Shown here in pieces: positions 12,320 through 23,916 of a DNA stretch of 64,000 bases. The position numbers and the translations under genes were made by a program. The notes under the pieces were generated by a model that was not told where the DNA came from, searched no databases, and worked only from the letters and a program-made list of their open reading frames with translations. The stretch is from Centrapalus pauciflorus (lineage: Eukaryota > Streptophyta > Magnoliopsida > Asterales > Asteraceae). Each line of letters starts with the position of its first letter. Position 1 is the stretch's first letter. Location: positions 1-64,000 of the forward strand of contig JAANYP010000722.1 of NCBI GenBank assembly GCA_020465985.1. The letters are read 5' to 3'.

Positions 12320-15300
12320 TTATTGTATGGTTTCGACGCTTTTGCTCAGTTCCTCCAGTTTCTTCATCCTCGTCTTCTCGCTTTCGCTCACCAGCTGCTT
12401 AACCAACGTTAAAAAGAAACCATAACAGAGTGAGTTCTTTCTCTTTGAGGAAACAAACAGTTTTTATGATCATGAATCGTATAACTTTAATTAACACCAA
12501 CCTCCATCAATCTTGTAATTAGTTGTACTTTTTCCTTGTTCTTCTCGTTGAATAAGTCCAGAGCATCCTTGTACTCTTTCTCCTGTGAAAAAATGAAGCA
12601 TTCAGTGCGGTAAGGGTGAATTTGACACGTGGTAAATGTCTAGACCAAACTATAGAATGATCATCAAGGGTAAATTTGACTTTCTTAACACCATGCCCAT
12701 TGCCAAAATGCAAATAGCAGTGGGGAGTCTAGTTTGTGTCAAAGCAGGCAGGCTCATTGGAGAAACCAGAGAGGTGCAGAGTAGTAAAAAGACGGTTTTA
12801 ACCCTTAAAAAGTTGATCAATGGTAGGCTAGTTTGTGTTAAAGCCACCTCAATGTGTTAAGATAACACAGTGGGAGTCTGAAAATGATAACAGGCTCATT
12901 GGAAATACCAGAGAGGTAAAGAGTACCATAAAAAATGGCGGTTTTACCGCTTGAAAATTAATCAGTGGTAGGCGAATTTGTGTTAAAGCTTTCTCAATAT
13001 GGTCAAGATCAGCTAGGGTAAAATAGTCTTTTCGCACTTTGACCATTGCCACACTCGATCATCTATGGGAGTCTGAAGTTAGATGATAAGACGCACATTG
13101 GAGTCTGGAGAAACTAGAGGTTAAGCGAGTAAAAAGATGATCAAATACTTAAAAAAATTATCAGTGGTACTATCATCATGGGTACTTAGTCTTTTCCCAC
13201 CATGCCTATTGGCACACTATAAACAAAACATTGGAGAAGCTAGAGAATTAAAGAGCAGGCAAAAGACGGTTTTAGCCCTGAAATAATTAAAAATCATGGC
13301 AGGCTGGTTGGCATGGTGAAATTTATGAAAACAATTGCATATTTGCATAGGGCATACCTTCTTCTGGCAGGCCACTCCGAGTGGCTTCAACTCTTTGTTA
13401 ACGGAATCAATCTTCTTACGAACAAGCGAAACTTCTTTCTTCATTGGATCCGTTAGTGCTTCGAGTTCCTGATAATTTAGTTATATATAAACCAATGTGA
13501 TAGGTTGTATTAATGACAATGTACACTTAACACCACCAACTTCACACCAATAGCCACATCACCAAACACAACTAGCACCTTTTCATGATTAAGGCAATCC
13601 ATCATCATGAAAACTTGACCTATTAAGACCTTTGTGTACTAGAGGCTTTTTTTTCTTTTTTTTTCAAAATGAGGGGGGGAGTGGTTAATTACATTTGTAA
13701 CCATGTATATTGTAATAATCACACACATTATAATTTTGGAAATTAATTATTATGACATGAAATAATCACTTGACTAATGGTTGCTTTGATTGGTGTTTTT
13801 AAAGTGATTTATATGACATGATGTTATATAAGCAAGAATCAGATAATCAGATATAACAAAACGAACTGCAAGAAAAAGTGTTTTAGATCTGCTTCCGATG
13901 TTTGAAGTTGTAATAGTAAGATGATAAAAATTTTTTGATTGTTTGACAAATTTTAATTATTACATAAAAGCCGATAATCAGTTTGGTTGGAGCACTCCTA
14001 AACTAATCATCTTCAAATCAGATAATTAGAATCAGAATCAGTCCACCTGTAAAAACTAAAAGCTGATCATTTGTGTCTGAAATCACAATAATAACATTTC
14101 ACATAGAAAAAGCACATCCAAACACCGGGTAAAACTAGGAAGAGGTAGGTAATTTACCAACAATATTCAGTTTTTCTTACCAACTTTTGAAATCTGGTTT
14201 TTTCTAACCTTAAACAATAATAATAAAAAATCATATTCAAAAAGATTTTTATCCAAGAATTATCAATTTAAACAAACGTCCTAAAGATTGAACACTTCCA
14301 TAGAGATGGAGACATAAAGCGTTTGGTTTTCACTAAAAACAAATGAATGTATTTCCATTCAACTCATGCTTTCTTTATGATAAGTTGATAAGACTACTTA
14401 CAAATTACTCCATCATAATTTTTAGTCTAAAATTTAAATTTTACTCCCTCCTTGATAACCCAAGACACCAATTTTGACCTTTTAGTGTCCATTGTCAAAA
14501 AGATTTCATTTAAAAAAGTGCAAAATTGAAAATTCATATCAAAAGCATCAATAAAGAAAGAGTTTTGGAAAAAAAAAACTTAAAAATCCATGTCAAGAAT
14601 CAAAAGTGGATTCTTTTGAGGGGCAGAGGTGGTAACTGGTAGTATTCAATGATAAAAAGGGACTAAAGTTGGAAATAAATCAATAATAGAATTTTGGGAT
14701 CAAAACTTAAATCAGATTAGAGGAGTAATTACTAATTTTCAAACACAATTTTGTATTTTCCCCCACAATTAGAAATTTTTAGTCGCTGATTGCATTATCT
14801 CAATTATATTTAATTAAGATACAAGCAAAATTGGCATAGATCTAAACAGACGTAACATGAACAGCTCAAAAAATCAATTTTCCCCAAAAAGAAATTTTTA
14901 AGTAATTAAGATGGCAAATCTTACTCACAATTTATTTCAATTTCTTGAAGAAAGCACAAAAAACCAGATCTTACCCTAAAAAGGGGCATAAGAACCCTAA
15001 ATCTTCTTCAAAAAATCAAAAATTAAGATTTACAGCAAGGGACTGTTCTAATTAACCAACTTTTTCAAGATTTCTAAACAGTTTTCTCCTCAGTTTCTAG
15101 ATAACACACTGCGGAAAAAGAAACCCTAAAAAACAGAAGAAACCCTAATTTAGTTTTACCAAAAATTGACCTTTAAAACTTTATAATTTTAGAAAACTAT
15201 TTACAACCCCCATATCTAAACAAAAAACCAAGAAAAACCCATAAGCCAAATTCTTGAAAATAAAAAATAGAGTAAGTCAAACCTCTTGGATTGAAGCCAA

Positions 15301-15534
15301 ACGTCTGGTTTCTTGTTCAACTCGACCCAACTGAAGTTGAAGTCTTTCTTTAACCTCCAACTTCTTCTTCTCAATCTCTTCTTCTTTGGCTTTAAAAGTA
15401 GAAAGAGCAGATTGAGACATTTCTTCATCTTCTTTCGACATTAAACCACTGAAACTCAAACTCCCTGAAAGCTGACCAGATTGCATCAGTGTCTGAAGCT
15501 GCTCACTCTGCGTATGAGTAGGTTGAGAAGCCAT
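12320..15534 (-). CDS. RAB6-interacting golgin (GORAB/DUF662)-like coiled-coil protein, four exons
   Basis: Exons on the minus strand are 15534-15283, 13468-13358, 12582-12502 and 12394-12320, of 84, 37 and 27 codons, then 24 codons plus stop. Every junction has GT-AG borders and phase 0, and together they give 172 residues. The protein starts MASQPTHTQSEQ, has a Ser/Gln-rich head with SGSLSFSG, and from about residue 40 is charged and heptad-rich (KAKEEEIEKKK, RVEQETRRLA, NEKNKEKVQL), ending EELSKSVETIQ. This order and length match the plant DUF662 family, annotated as RAB6-interacting golgins, which are thought to be Golgi-associated coiled-coil proteins. The start at 15534 is in the strong context AACAAATGGCT and is preceded by a purine-rich leader; the frame is open upstream but that part is not protein-like. 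Intron 1 is 1.8 kb. Function in plants is inferred from family only. Confidence 0.92.
12600..13330. repeat. Degenerate tandem repeat inside intron 2 of the golgin-like gene
   Basis: About four units of 150-200 bp share GGGAGTCT, AGGCTCATTGGAGAAACCAG, GAGGTAAAGAGTA, AAAGACGGTTTTA.CCCTT and CAGTGGTAGGCTAGTTTGTG. The units begin near 12721, 12870, 13066 and 13220. They fill almost all of the 775-bp intron. The repeats create short frames that are not genes. Confidence 0.75.
13480..15280. other. Intron 1 of the golgin-like gene, with a possible MITE
   Basis: 13790-14125 begins near TTGGTGTTTTTAAAGTG and ends GCACATCCAAACACC, a weak inverted pair, with repeated AATCAGATAATCAG inside. The rest is AT-rich intron sequence with no other feature seen. 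Confidence 0.35.
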
Positions 15535-15740
15535 TTGTTTTTCTGGTTCTTTTTCGCTCTTTTTCTTCAACCAGAAAAAGCAAAAAACCCTCCTTCTTCC
15601 TCTGAATCCTCTCTTAATTTCTCTAATTTTTTCTTGTTTTTTGCTTTTCCCCTCTTTCTCTCTCTGTGTGTTTTTGGGATTTCTTGATTCTTCGAGGTTA
15701 AGAAGAAGGCAGGAGGAGGCGTTGATGCTTAAAGTAATGA
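15535..15740 (-). promoter_or_regulatory. Probable 5' leader of the golgin-like gene
   Basis: On the minus strand the sequence ahead of the start is rich in GA and AAG blocks and lacks upstream start codons close to the gene, as is common for plant 5' leaders. No TATA box is obvious above it. Confidence 0.5.
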
Positions 15741-16159
15741 CCTTTTGTTTGCCCCACAAGTGAAAAAGAAAGGAAGAAATCTTGCTAGCCTGTATGCATA
15801 TTGTGTGTTGTTTACTTGCATATATGAGGTGCCAGGGGCCAGGGGGAGTGTAATGACCAAAATGCCCATGGATCTCCAACGGAAAGATTTTTTGATGAAT
15901 ATTCAAGAAAATTTTATATGCTTTATGATTTTTGGAATATGTGGATGGATCCCCACAGGAAATTCCATGGGTTTAATGTGTTTTAGTACAATTTGTGATT
16001 ATGCCTTGTATACTTTTATATAATTGCATTCTGACCAAAAAAATGCTTGGGATCCTATGAATTCAATACTTTGTTTTTGATACACTATAGAATTTAATAT
16101 AATATTATAAAAGATTTTAGAAGATTCTAAAATGCTTTAAAACTTAATCCAAACTAGAA

Positions 16160-16476
16160 GGGTTAATATCGAAAAAACCCCATAAACTTTCCTTATTTTT
16201 GTGATTAAGTCTCTAAACTTTTTTTCTGATTGTTTAAGTCTCTTAACTATTTTTGTCTTATTCAAAAAACCCTCTATATTTACATGTTTTAGCGATTAAG
16301 TCCTTAAACTTTGTATTTTATTGGTTGTGTTTTACATACTCATCCGGTAGCCAGCCAAAAATATATCATTTTGAATAATACAAAAATAGTTTAGGGACTT
16401 AAATAATTATAAAAAAAGTTTAGGGACTTAATCGTGAAAATAAGAAAAGTTTATAGGGTTTTTTCAATATTAACCC
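16160..16476. mobile_element. Mutator-type MITE with perfect 9-bp target duplication
   Basis: Inverted repeats of roughly 100 bp start GGGTTAATATCGAAAAAACC and end GGGTTTTTTCAATATTAACC plus C. The target duplication AAACTAGAA stands at 16151-16159 and again at 16477-16485. Each arm carries the phrase GTTTAGGGACTTAA or its complement twice. There is no coding capacity, so it moved with help from a Mutator transposase. Confidence 0.9.
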
Positions 16477-16485
16477 AAACTAGAA

Positions 16486-17452
16486 TACCAATATATGATG
16501 TTTTAGAATGTTATAGAACCATAAACATATAAGCCTGTAAGTAATAAGGTATTTCACTTGCAAATCATAATAAATTGGGTGTGCTAGGCAGGGGTGATGG
16601 CATTGTCGAAGGTCCCGGTTAATATTAGCTTTTGTTGTTAAAAAAAACTTGCAAATCATGACATGATATCTTTTTAAACAACTAAATTATATTTGATGCA
16701 TTTATAGCAATCGATTTTGAATCCAAACACAAACCTTTGAATTTGTACCATGAAGACAATATTCAATACCTTTGGATTTTTTATTTTTTTTTATAGAAAA
16801 TTTTTATAAAAAGGAACTTCAAAACTTGTTCTAAGAGAAATAGAATAAGAAAGAAGAGGAGAAAAAAACAACCGGTCAATATCTTTATATTTAATACGTC
16901 TTTTTTTAGGAATTAAACAAATTTTTATAGTTAACTGCAAAACTCATAACAAGAAACACAATAAAAAGAGAATAATTGAATATAAAGATATTTTAAAAAA
17001 ATTGTTTGTTTTTTGTAGTGACTTATAAAATAAATTAAATTGACTAATCATGATATTGATAAATTTACAACCATTCCTAGTAATGGTTTTGTTTTAAAAG
17101 CGGCGTTAAGGAAAAAAAATGATTTCATTGTCACAATAGATAAATCCAAATTTAATAAAATAATTCAGAGGAATCTTTGAGGTATCATTTGCTCATAAAT
17201 TTTTTATTGTTATTATTATTAATATTATTATATTGAAGCAAAAACATTGGATATTAATGTCTGTTGTTGTTTGTTGGTCACGGCAATGTCAAGATCAATC
17301 CATATGCCATATATATATTGTCTTGAAATTTTATTTTTATTACTATAATAAACTATAACTTTTATATTTTGTATTTTATTAAATATTAAAGTTCAACCAA
17401 AGACAGATTCTAAAGAAATAATAACTAATAAAGGTTGTTGAACTTAGATAAA
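16486..17452. other. Intergenic, possible SINE tail
   Basis: 16600-16650 ends in TTTGTTGTTAAAAAAAACTT, similar to the tail of the SINE-like insertion at 43002-43132. No internal promoter boxes were convincing. The remainder is AT-rich. Confidence 0.3.
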
Positions 17453-18475
17453 CTAGTTGAATACCCGTGCGTTGCCCGGGTGATTTGCGACGAAATTATT
17501 ATTTTTAAATAAATAATGACATAAAAAATGGATTTTATTTAAGAAAACTATACATTAATACATGTGAGTTGATCGAAAGACTAATTATGCGTTAAAAGAT
17601 TATTCTATCAGAATTAAATATACAGAAAAAAAATTAATAATAGTTTATGATAAAATGAAAACCCATCATTTTCCCATAAAATTATACACAAACATGTAGT
17701 TTTAAAGTATAACTACGAATATAGTCTAACATAATTTTATAATAAAAATTTATTCAGACTATTAAAAATAAAATATTATTGTAGTAATAGTTTTTTGATT
17801 GTATTTGAACTCACTAATTATTCATAAAAAATTGGAAAACTTGGACAAGAATGTTTCATGCCAACCCAACCCAAACCATTCAAAAATTACTCATAAACCA
17901 ACTTGCCCATGCGTTGCTCGAGTGATGCGTGACGAAATTAATATTTTTAAATAAATAATACCACAAATTTTTTTCAAAGAGAACTATACATTGTTCATGA
18001 AGAAAAAATTACTTATTTTAATCCTGAATATTAATTAGGACCAATTGCTAAAAACAGAAACAACTTTATGTATTTTTAGCATTTACAGCAACATTATTTT
18101 TTTATCATTAATAACATCAACTTTTATATTTTTTTATCATTCATAGCAAAACTTAAAAAAATTGTTGCTAGTTGAATACCCGTGCGTAAAAATTACCCAT
18201 AAACCAACTTGCCCGTGTGTTGCTCGAGTGATGTGTGACGAAATTAATATTTTTAAATAAATAATAACACAAAAAAATATTTTTAAGAGAACTATACATT
18301 GTTCATGAATAAAAAATTACTTATTTTAATCGTGAATATTGATTAGGACCAATTGCTAAAAACATAAACAACTTTATGTATTTTCAGCATTTATAACAAC
18401 ATTATTTATTCTTTATCATTAATAACATCAACTTTTTTTATCATTTATAGCAAAACTTAAAAAATTGTTGCTAGA
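17453..18475 (-). mobile_element. Tandem Helitron 3' ends (three copies)
   Basis: Read on the minus strand, 17484-17453 has a hairpin with CCCG/CGGG arms (CCCGGGCAACGCACGGG) followed by TATTCAACTAG and a T, the layout of a Helitron 3' end. Two further copies of the hairpin region lie at about 17905-17935 and 18208-18238, in units of about 300 bp that repeat ACGAAATTAATATTTTTAAA and GAACTATACATTGTTCATGA. The middle unit ends in the same CTAG phrase at 18168-18171. The TC-starting 5' end was not located. Confidence 0.65.
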
Positions 18476-18739
18476 CCAATTTTTCTCATAATAAACCCTA
18501 AATATAATTATATAAATATGCTCATAATAATTATAAGAATAAATCCAAGCGAGACGAAGGTGTTAACATAATTCCAGATCATTTTTGAAATTTTAAATAA
18601 ACCATGTAGACCATTTTTGTAAATTATTCTTATATTAATTATCTAATTAAATAATAAATAAATATAAAATGTAATATATTATAATTCTTTTAAAACCATG
18701 AAAGTTTATTACACAAAAATACACATAGGTATCCCATTA

Positions 18740-20440
18740 CGTGAGATCAGTGTTGCCCTTGGTTTCCTTCTTCACGCGCTCCCCTTTTAGAAACCCTAGC
18801 CCTATCGTTTTCTTTTTCTCCCCCTGCTCCGCCATTCTCCCCCCGCTTCGCCGTTCTCCCCTTGTTTGGCCGTCGGTTGGTGATCAGCTGGCCCTCCGAT
18901 GCATGTCGAGAGGTATTCAAGTTTCCCTCCGTTTGTAACTAAAAGCAAGTTACTTTAAAATCATAGTTTTGACTAAACTCAATTTTTTTTGTTCCTTTTT
19001 ATGATTTAGGTTTGTATTTGTGGTTCAAAGTTTAGTGACACTCACTAATGCTTCTCGTATTGGACAAACACATGGTAAACAAACCCTCTTGATATTGAAA
19101 TTGTATTTTTTGCAATTCATTTTGATGCAGTAAGGATTTTACTATCTGTTTCTATTATATTGGTTGATGTTACTTTAGCATTCTCAGATATCGACAATGT
19201 GTGATTGTTTGAGTATGTTGAACTTTTTGCGAGGATTTGAATTGTCTTGTATATTATAAAATTGATAGAGAAAGGGCAATCCGTGAAGATTATAACATAA
19301 ATGCATATCAGCCTTTTTCTTTTTTTACAATTTTAAAGTAGTACTATCTATGTTCAAAACATGTTTATTTTAACTCCTAGAACTTAACAGAATTAAAAAT
19401 CTGTATACTTTGATTTTTTTTCTACTTGTTTTTATTTACGTGGTTGACATTATGCTTAATGTTTATGATACTTATTGTCTTTTTCCTCCTAAACAGCTAA
19501 AAAATCTTATTTGTATGAAAAAATAGGTTGATATTAGTCAACTCAATTGAAACAAATAAATAAGAATATTTTGACTGTGAGATCTAATGATCACAGAAGT
19601 TTACCTTGCATATTGGGGTGTGTGTGTAAAATATGGAGTGTCTTTCATCTCGTAGTTTGTATTAGTATTATTACTAACCTTTTCCTTTCTGCAGACACTT
19701 CATCTGGTTGGACCTGACATTCATCTTCATAATGGTACAATTTTTTTTCAATCTTGTGATGCAGTTTTCACTAATATTTTGAATATAGCTTCTGCTAAAA
19801 ATGAATAGTCCATGTATATATAGTTGAAAATATTAACCAAACGGGATTCAATATCCCTTATTTTCCTGATTTTTTGTTAAATAAGTAGCCACATTTTATT
19901 TCATATATTATCTCACAGTTAGTTATTTAACTGACGATGATATATATCCTTTTTCCAGGTCTGATACGTTTTTTCTGCTTTGATATTATCCAGAATTTCA
20001 GCTGCAAATATTAATAAAACGTGATGTAATATCCCATATTTCTGATTGTTTGTTATATCCAACAACCTCTATTTTGAATGTATCAAGATGCAGTTTTTCA
20101 GCACATATTATCTGGATTTTTTTTTGATTTTTTTGCGGTTCTAATGTCTATATTCATTGTTGTCACCTTTATTGCCTAAATTTTTTTTATCCCCTATTAT
20201 TCTGCAATTTGTTATGCAGTATTTTTGCAACCTCTTTAATAGATGTTATCCCTTTTTCAAATGCAGTTTAAATTTCTGTTGTGATCCAACCTTATTTATA
20301 GCAGTGATTTAGGCATTAAAATCTGAATTATAGCCAATGATATGTTGCCAAATCAGCATTAAATATAGGAATTTCTACCAATTATTGAATGCCACGTGAG
20401 CAGATTTCTCTCTGCTCCGTCGGCAATATATATATATAAT
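18740..20440 (+). other. Gene-like but unidentified sequence
   Basis: 18741-18915 is GC- and CT-rich with AAACCCTAGCCCTATCG, like a plant 5' leader and first exon. The frame from 18741 runs to 18938. At 18912 there is a possible donor (GAGAGGTATTC) and at 19694 a possible acceptor (TTTCTGCAG then ACACTTCATCTGG). No protein family is recognised. A captured gene start inside a Helitron or Mutator-like element, or a non-coding transcript, would both fit. Confidence 0.35.
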
Positions 20441-20720
20441 TATCACATTGATAATAAATATAAGATAAATATTAGGATTTAATATTTTAAAAAAAATTAT
20501 GAAAAAAATCAACATGTTTCCATGTTTTTTGTATTTTCGTCACTTTATGTTATTATTTTTTCATAAAAGTCCTTAAGTTAATTAGTCTTTTTGATTTAGT
20601 GAAATTTGAACATTAGAATCCGGTTTTAATTAATCAACCGGGTTTTTTAAACAAAATATAAAAGTTATAGTTATAAAAACATATTGTTGTTGTTGTTGCT
20701 GTTGTTGCATACATGATATG

Positions 20721-22526
20721 TGTAACACCCTCCCTTTTCCCATAAATGCCACCTAAATGCCACCTCATTTACAATACACAAGTGGCAATAACGCATATCA
20801 TCTATATAACACATGTCAAAGGACGTCACAAAACACTGTTAATTTAACACTTTTACATACATAATCCACTGATTATAAAATCCCAAAGGTACTATCACAT
20901 ACAGTACTAGTCTGACTGATACCCAAAACAAACACGAAGATCCCCAAGTCCCGCTCCAACGAACACAGCTACCGATCCTTTCTCTGATTCCCTGAACATG
21001 GTAGAACCGAATACGTAAGCTCGGAAGCTCGTGAGTACGAGAGGGTTAGACTCTGCAGCATAAACACATAACACACATATACACATAGCACATACACGCA
21101 TGGCAATCTCTATCACTGTCCCTTGCAATCAACAATGCAACGCATGTATGAACACGCAGCATGAGATCTGAAGCCCTGCACACACAATCACTGTGGGGAC
21201 CCTTCCCCGACTAACGACCGTGCGCACCGGTGGTTAGCTAAGACACTGTAGCATGGGTGCGAACCGGCTACAGGCCCTGCCGTGTATACACACTCTAAAG
21301 ACTGTTAGGGTAGTCAACCCGCGCGATCACCCATCGCGAATCACCGTCCGTATGGAACTCATCACGGACCCTTGGACTGGATCTCATCTCATGCACATAT
21401 AACACATATGTAGGAGTAGCCGTACCTGGGGCTCGCGTCCCTGTCTCATACACAGTACACAATATACATAGTAGCTACACAACCAAGACCCGTAAAATGA
21501 TCGCGCGATTTAGAAAAGTCTCGAGTACTCACCTGGTCAATCCACTAATCCCGTAATCTCTAACTCGGCTCAGCTCGCTGTTGACTCGTCCCTGAAATCA
21601 CACAGATCTCAAACTGTTAACATAAACCCACGAATACACATATAACATACTCACACCTGAACCCATAACTGAACCAAACCACAAAGCCCACAAGAAACCC
21701 AGCCCAAGACCCCCCAAACAACAACCCGGTCGAATGCCCACGATCGCGCCTGCGCTCCCTTCGTCACGGTCGCGGTCACGTTCAAGCCGTCGCGGCCGCA
21801 CTGATCGTCACGGTCGCGCTCTTCAAATCTCGATCGTGCTCGGTTCACACCGCCACCAGACGCATCGCGGCCGCACTTCCGCGGATCGCGACCGCGATCT
21901 GGTGCGCCAGGCTCTGCTCAGTTCGTCTTCCATGGCTAAACCAGGGGGAAAACCAACCCCTCAACTCGATTTTCAGTACCTGAACACACAAAACTCATAT
22001 AAAACTACACTTGCAAACTGGAGACCTAAACCCACGAATTTACCAACATGTAACTCAAATTTCAGCAAGCAAAATCTATGATTTCTTACCTTTGTCAAGA
22101 ACACAATAGAGATAATGAAAATGGTTAGCTTCAGCAACCAAGCTCAATCCTTGATGAATCCTTGCTGTTCCAGACACTTCACGCACACACACCCTCACTG
22201 TTTCTATATTTGGCAAGGAGGAAAAGAATAAACGTTTCAAAGAAGTCACATATATATATATATATATATTTCCATATTTAGCGGGTTCCGGCCCAATAAC
22301 CCGAACCCGATACCCAATTTTCACAATTAATATCCACTTAACCCGATTAACTCCACGAACTCATAAACACAATTAATCCATTAATATCATAACTCAGTGA
22401 CACGTAATTCGCAATCCCGACACGTATAATCCACTACTCGGGATTCCATTGGACCATCGCAATAATAATAAATTAAACATCCATTAAAATAATTATACAC
22501 AATTATTCAGGAAACGGGATGTTACA
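20721..22526 (-). mobile_element. Solo LTR of 1806 bp, probably Ty3/gypsy
   Basis: Begins TGTAACACCC and ends GGGATGTTACA, so it has TG..CA ends inside a short inverted terminal repeat. The 5-bp target duplication ATATG stands at 20716-20720 and 22527-22531. There is no internal domain or second LTR. Size and terminal sequence resemble LTRs of plant Ty3/gypsy elements; orientation is guessed from the AT-rich U3-like end at high coordinates. 21720-21910 is extremely CpG-rich (repeated GCGGCCGC and TCACGGTCGCG), unlike everything around it. Confidence 0.88.
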
Positions 22527-22534
22527 ATATGTAA

Positions 22535-22760
22535 ATTTTAAATACATTCACCAATTTTACGTCGTTAAAAATTTTGTGAATGATCATGTATATTTACATG
22601 AATGGTCATCCAAGTGAATGGTTGATTTCTTTTCAACCATTCACAAGATATATTTTTCAAATCTTAATGTATAAATGTATCATTATTTTGATAAAAATCT
22701 TATAATATTTGTTTATACATGTTTATGTAAAACAATCTATGAATAATTATTTACAAGAGA
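22535..22760 (+). repeat. Dispersed repeat, copy 1
   Basis: Shares GTGAATGGTCATCCAAGTGAATG and flanking sequence with 35395-35560, and more loosely with 33720-33895. It starts directly after the target duplication of the solo LTR, so that LTR inserted at the edge of, or into, this repeat. Confidence 0.55.
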
Positions 22761-23486
22761 GTGAGTTTAGTACTCTCCATTATTTACATTTTATGTAAAT
22801 AATTTTAATTAATAATAATATTTTAATATTTCATAAAATAAGTCTAATATTTTTATTTGATATTTTTCAAAAATAATATTATTCTTATATTTTTGTAGCA
22901 TTTAATATTTGTGTATTTTATCTTTTAATTTATATACATTTTATAAAATAATTTTTATTAAAAATATGCATGTAATTAATAAACTGATTATTAGTATATT
23001 TGTAAACAACTATGATACTCTGCAAACCGAATTAAGAAATTTTTAAATTTAGTTGTTTATAAAAAAAATAATTTACTTGAAATACAATACATACTCTTTC
23101 TTAGATTTTTATCCTAGTGTTTATTTTTACAAAAGTATGACCTTTTTATAATATAATATAAAACAAAGTAAATTATTTAAAATAAGAATTAACATAAATT
23201 ATGTTACATTTTACTGTTATTTCTCATTTTAAAACTAACAAAAATATCAAAATAAATAGTATGATATGTCATTTTTATAATTGTGATATTCACGTTAGGT
23301 TTTATGATATTTGTAATATGTCATTGTCATGTTTATGATCTTTTATTAAAAAATACTTTTGTTTTTTAAGTCATGTTATTCGATAAGACAAATTTAGTGG
23401 TATTAAGTTTTCATCAATTTTATCTAACTAATTATTTATTAAAAATTATTTATATAATACATGGGTTCATAACTAGTATTTATATA
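22761..23486. other. AT-rich intergenic DNA with a weak Helitron-like end
   Basis: AATACATGGGTTCATAACTAGT near 23457-23477 resembles the 3' end of the complete Helitron at 37181, but its hairpin is poor and no start was found. Confidence 0.3.
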
Positions 23487-23489
23487 AAT

Positions 23490-23815
23490 GAAAAATTACC
23501 AAGAGATTAATATAAAATATAAAATTTGACAATAAAAATATTGTAAAATTTTTTAGACCAAAAAAGATAACGTAAAAATTTTGTTTTGACCGAGAAAAAA
23601 AGATGAAATTCAAATTTCAGACCAAGAAAAATAATCAAATATAATTCTTTACCAAAAAAGATACCATAAAATTAAAAATTGTACCCTTTAGTTGGTCATC
23701 AATATCATTTTTTTTGTCAAAATTGAATTTTATGTGAACTTTCTTGGCCTAAAAAATTCACATCACCTTTATTGTCTAATTTTTTATTTTATGTTACATT
23801 TTTTTGGTAATTTGC
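23490..23815. mobile_element. Palindromic MITE, copy 1
   Basis: The two halves are inverted copies: ATTACCAAGAGATTAATATA near the start and TTTTTTTGGTAATTTG at the end, with GACCAAGAAAAATAA mirrored by TTCTTGGCCTAAAAA. It aligns with 29112-29436. Confidence 0.65.
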
Positions 23816-23916
23816 ACTTATACATATCCCATTCATATAGTTTTGGAAGCCGGTTTGGGTTACACTTGATAGATATATATTTTTTTCTTAATAACTAGTT
23901 AGAAACATAAAAAATT

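Noticed and set aside
15535..15906. Upstream extension of the golgin-like first exon frame
   Set aside because: The extra residues are not conserved-looking, and the ATG at 15534 has the better context and matches family starts.
21598..22081. Arg-rich frames on both strands
   Set aside because: They come from the CpG-rich core of the solo LTR.
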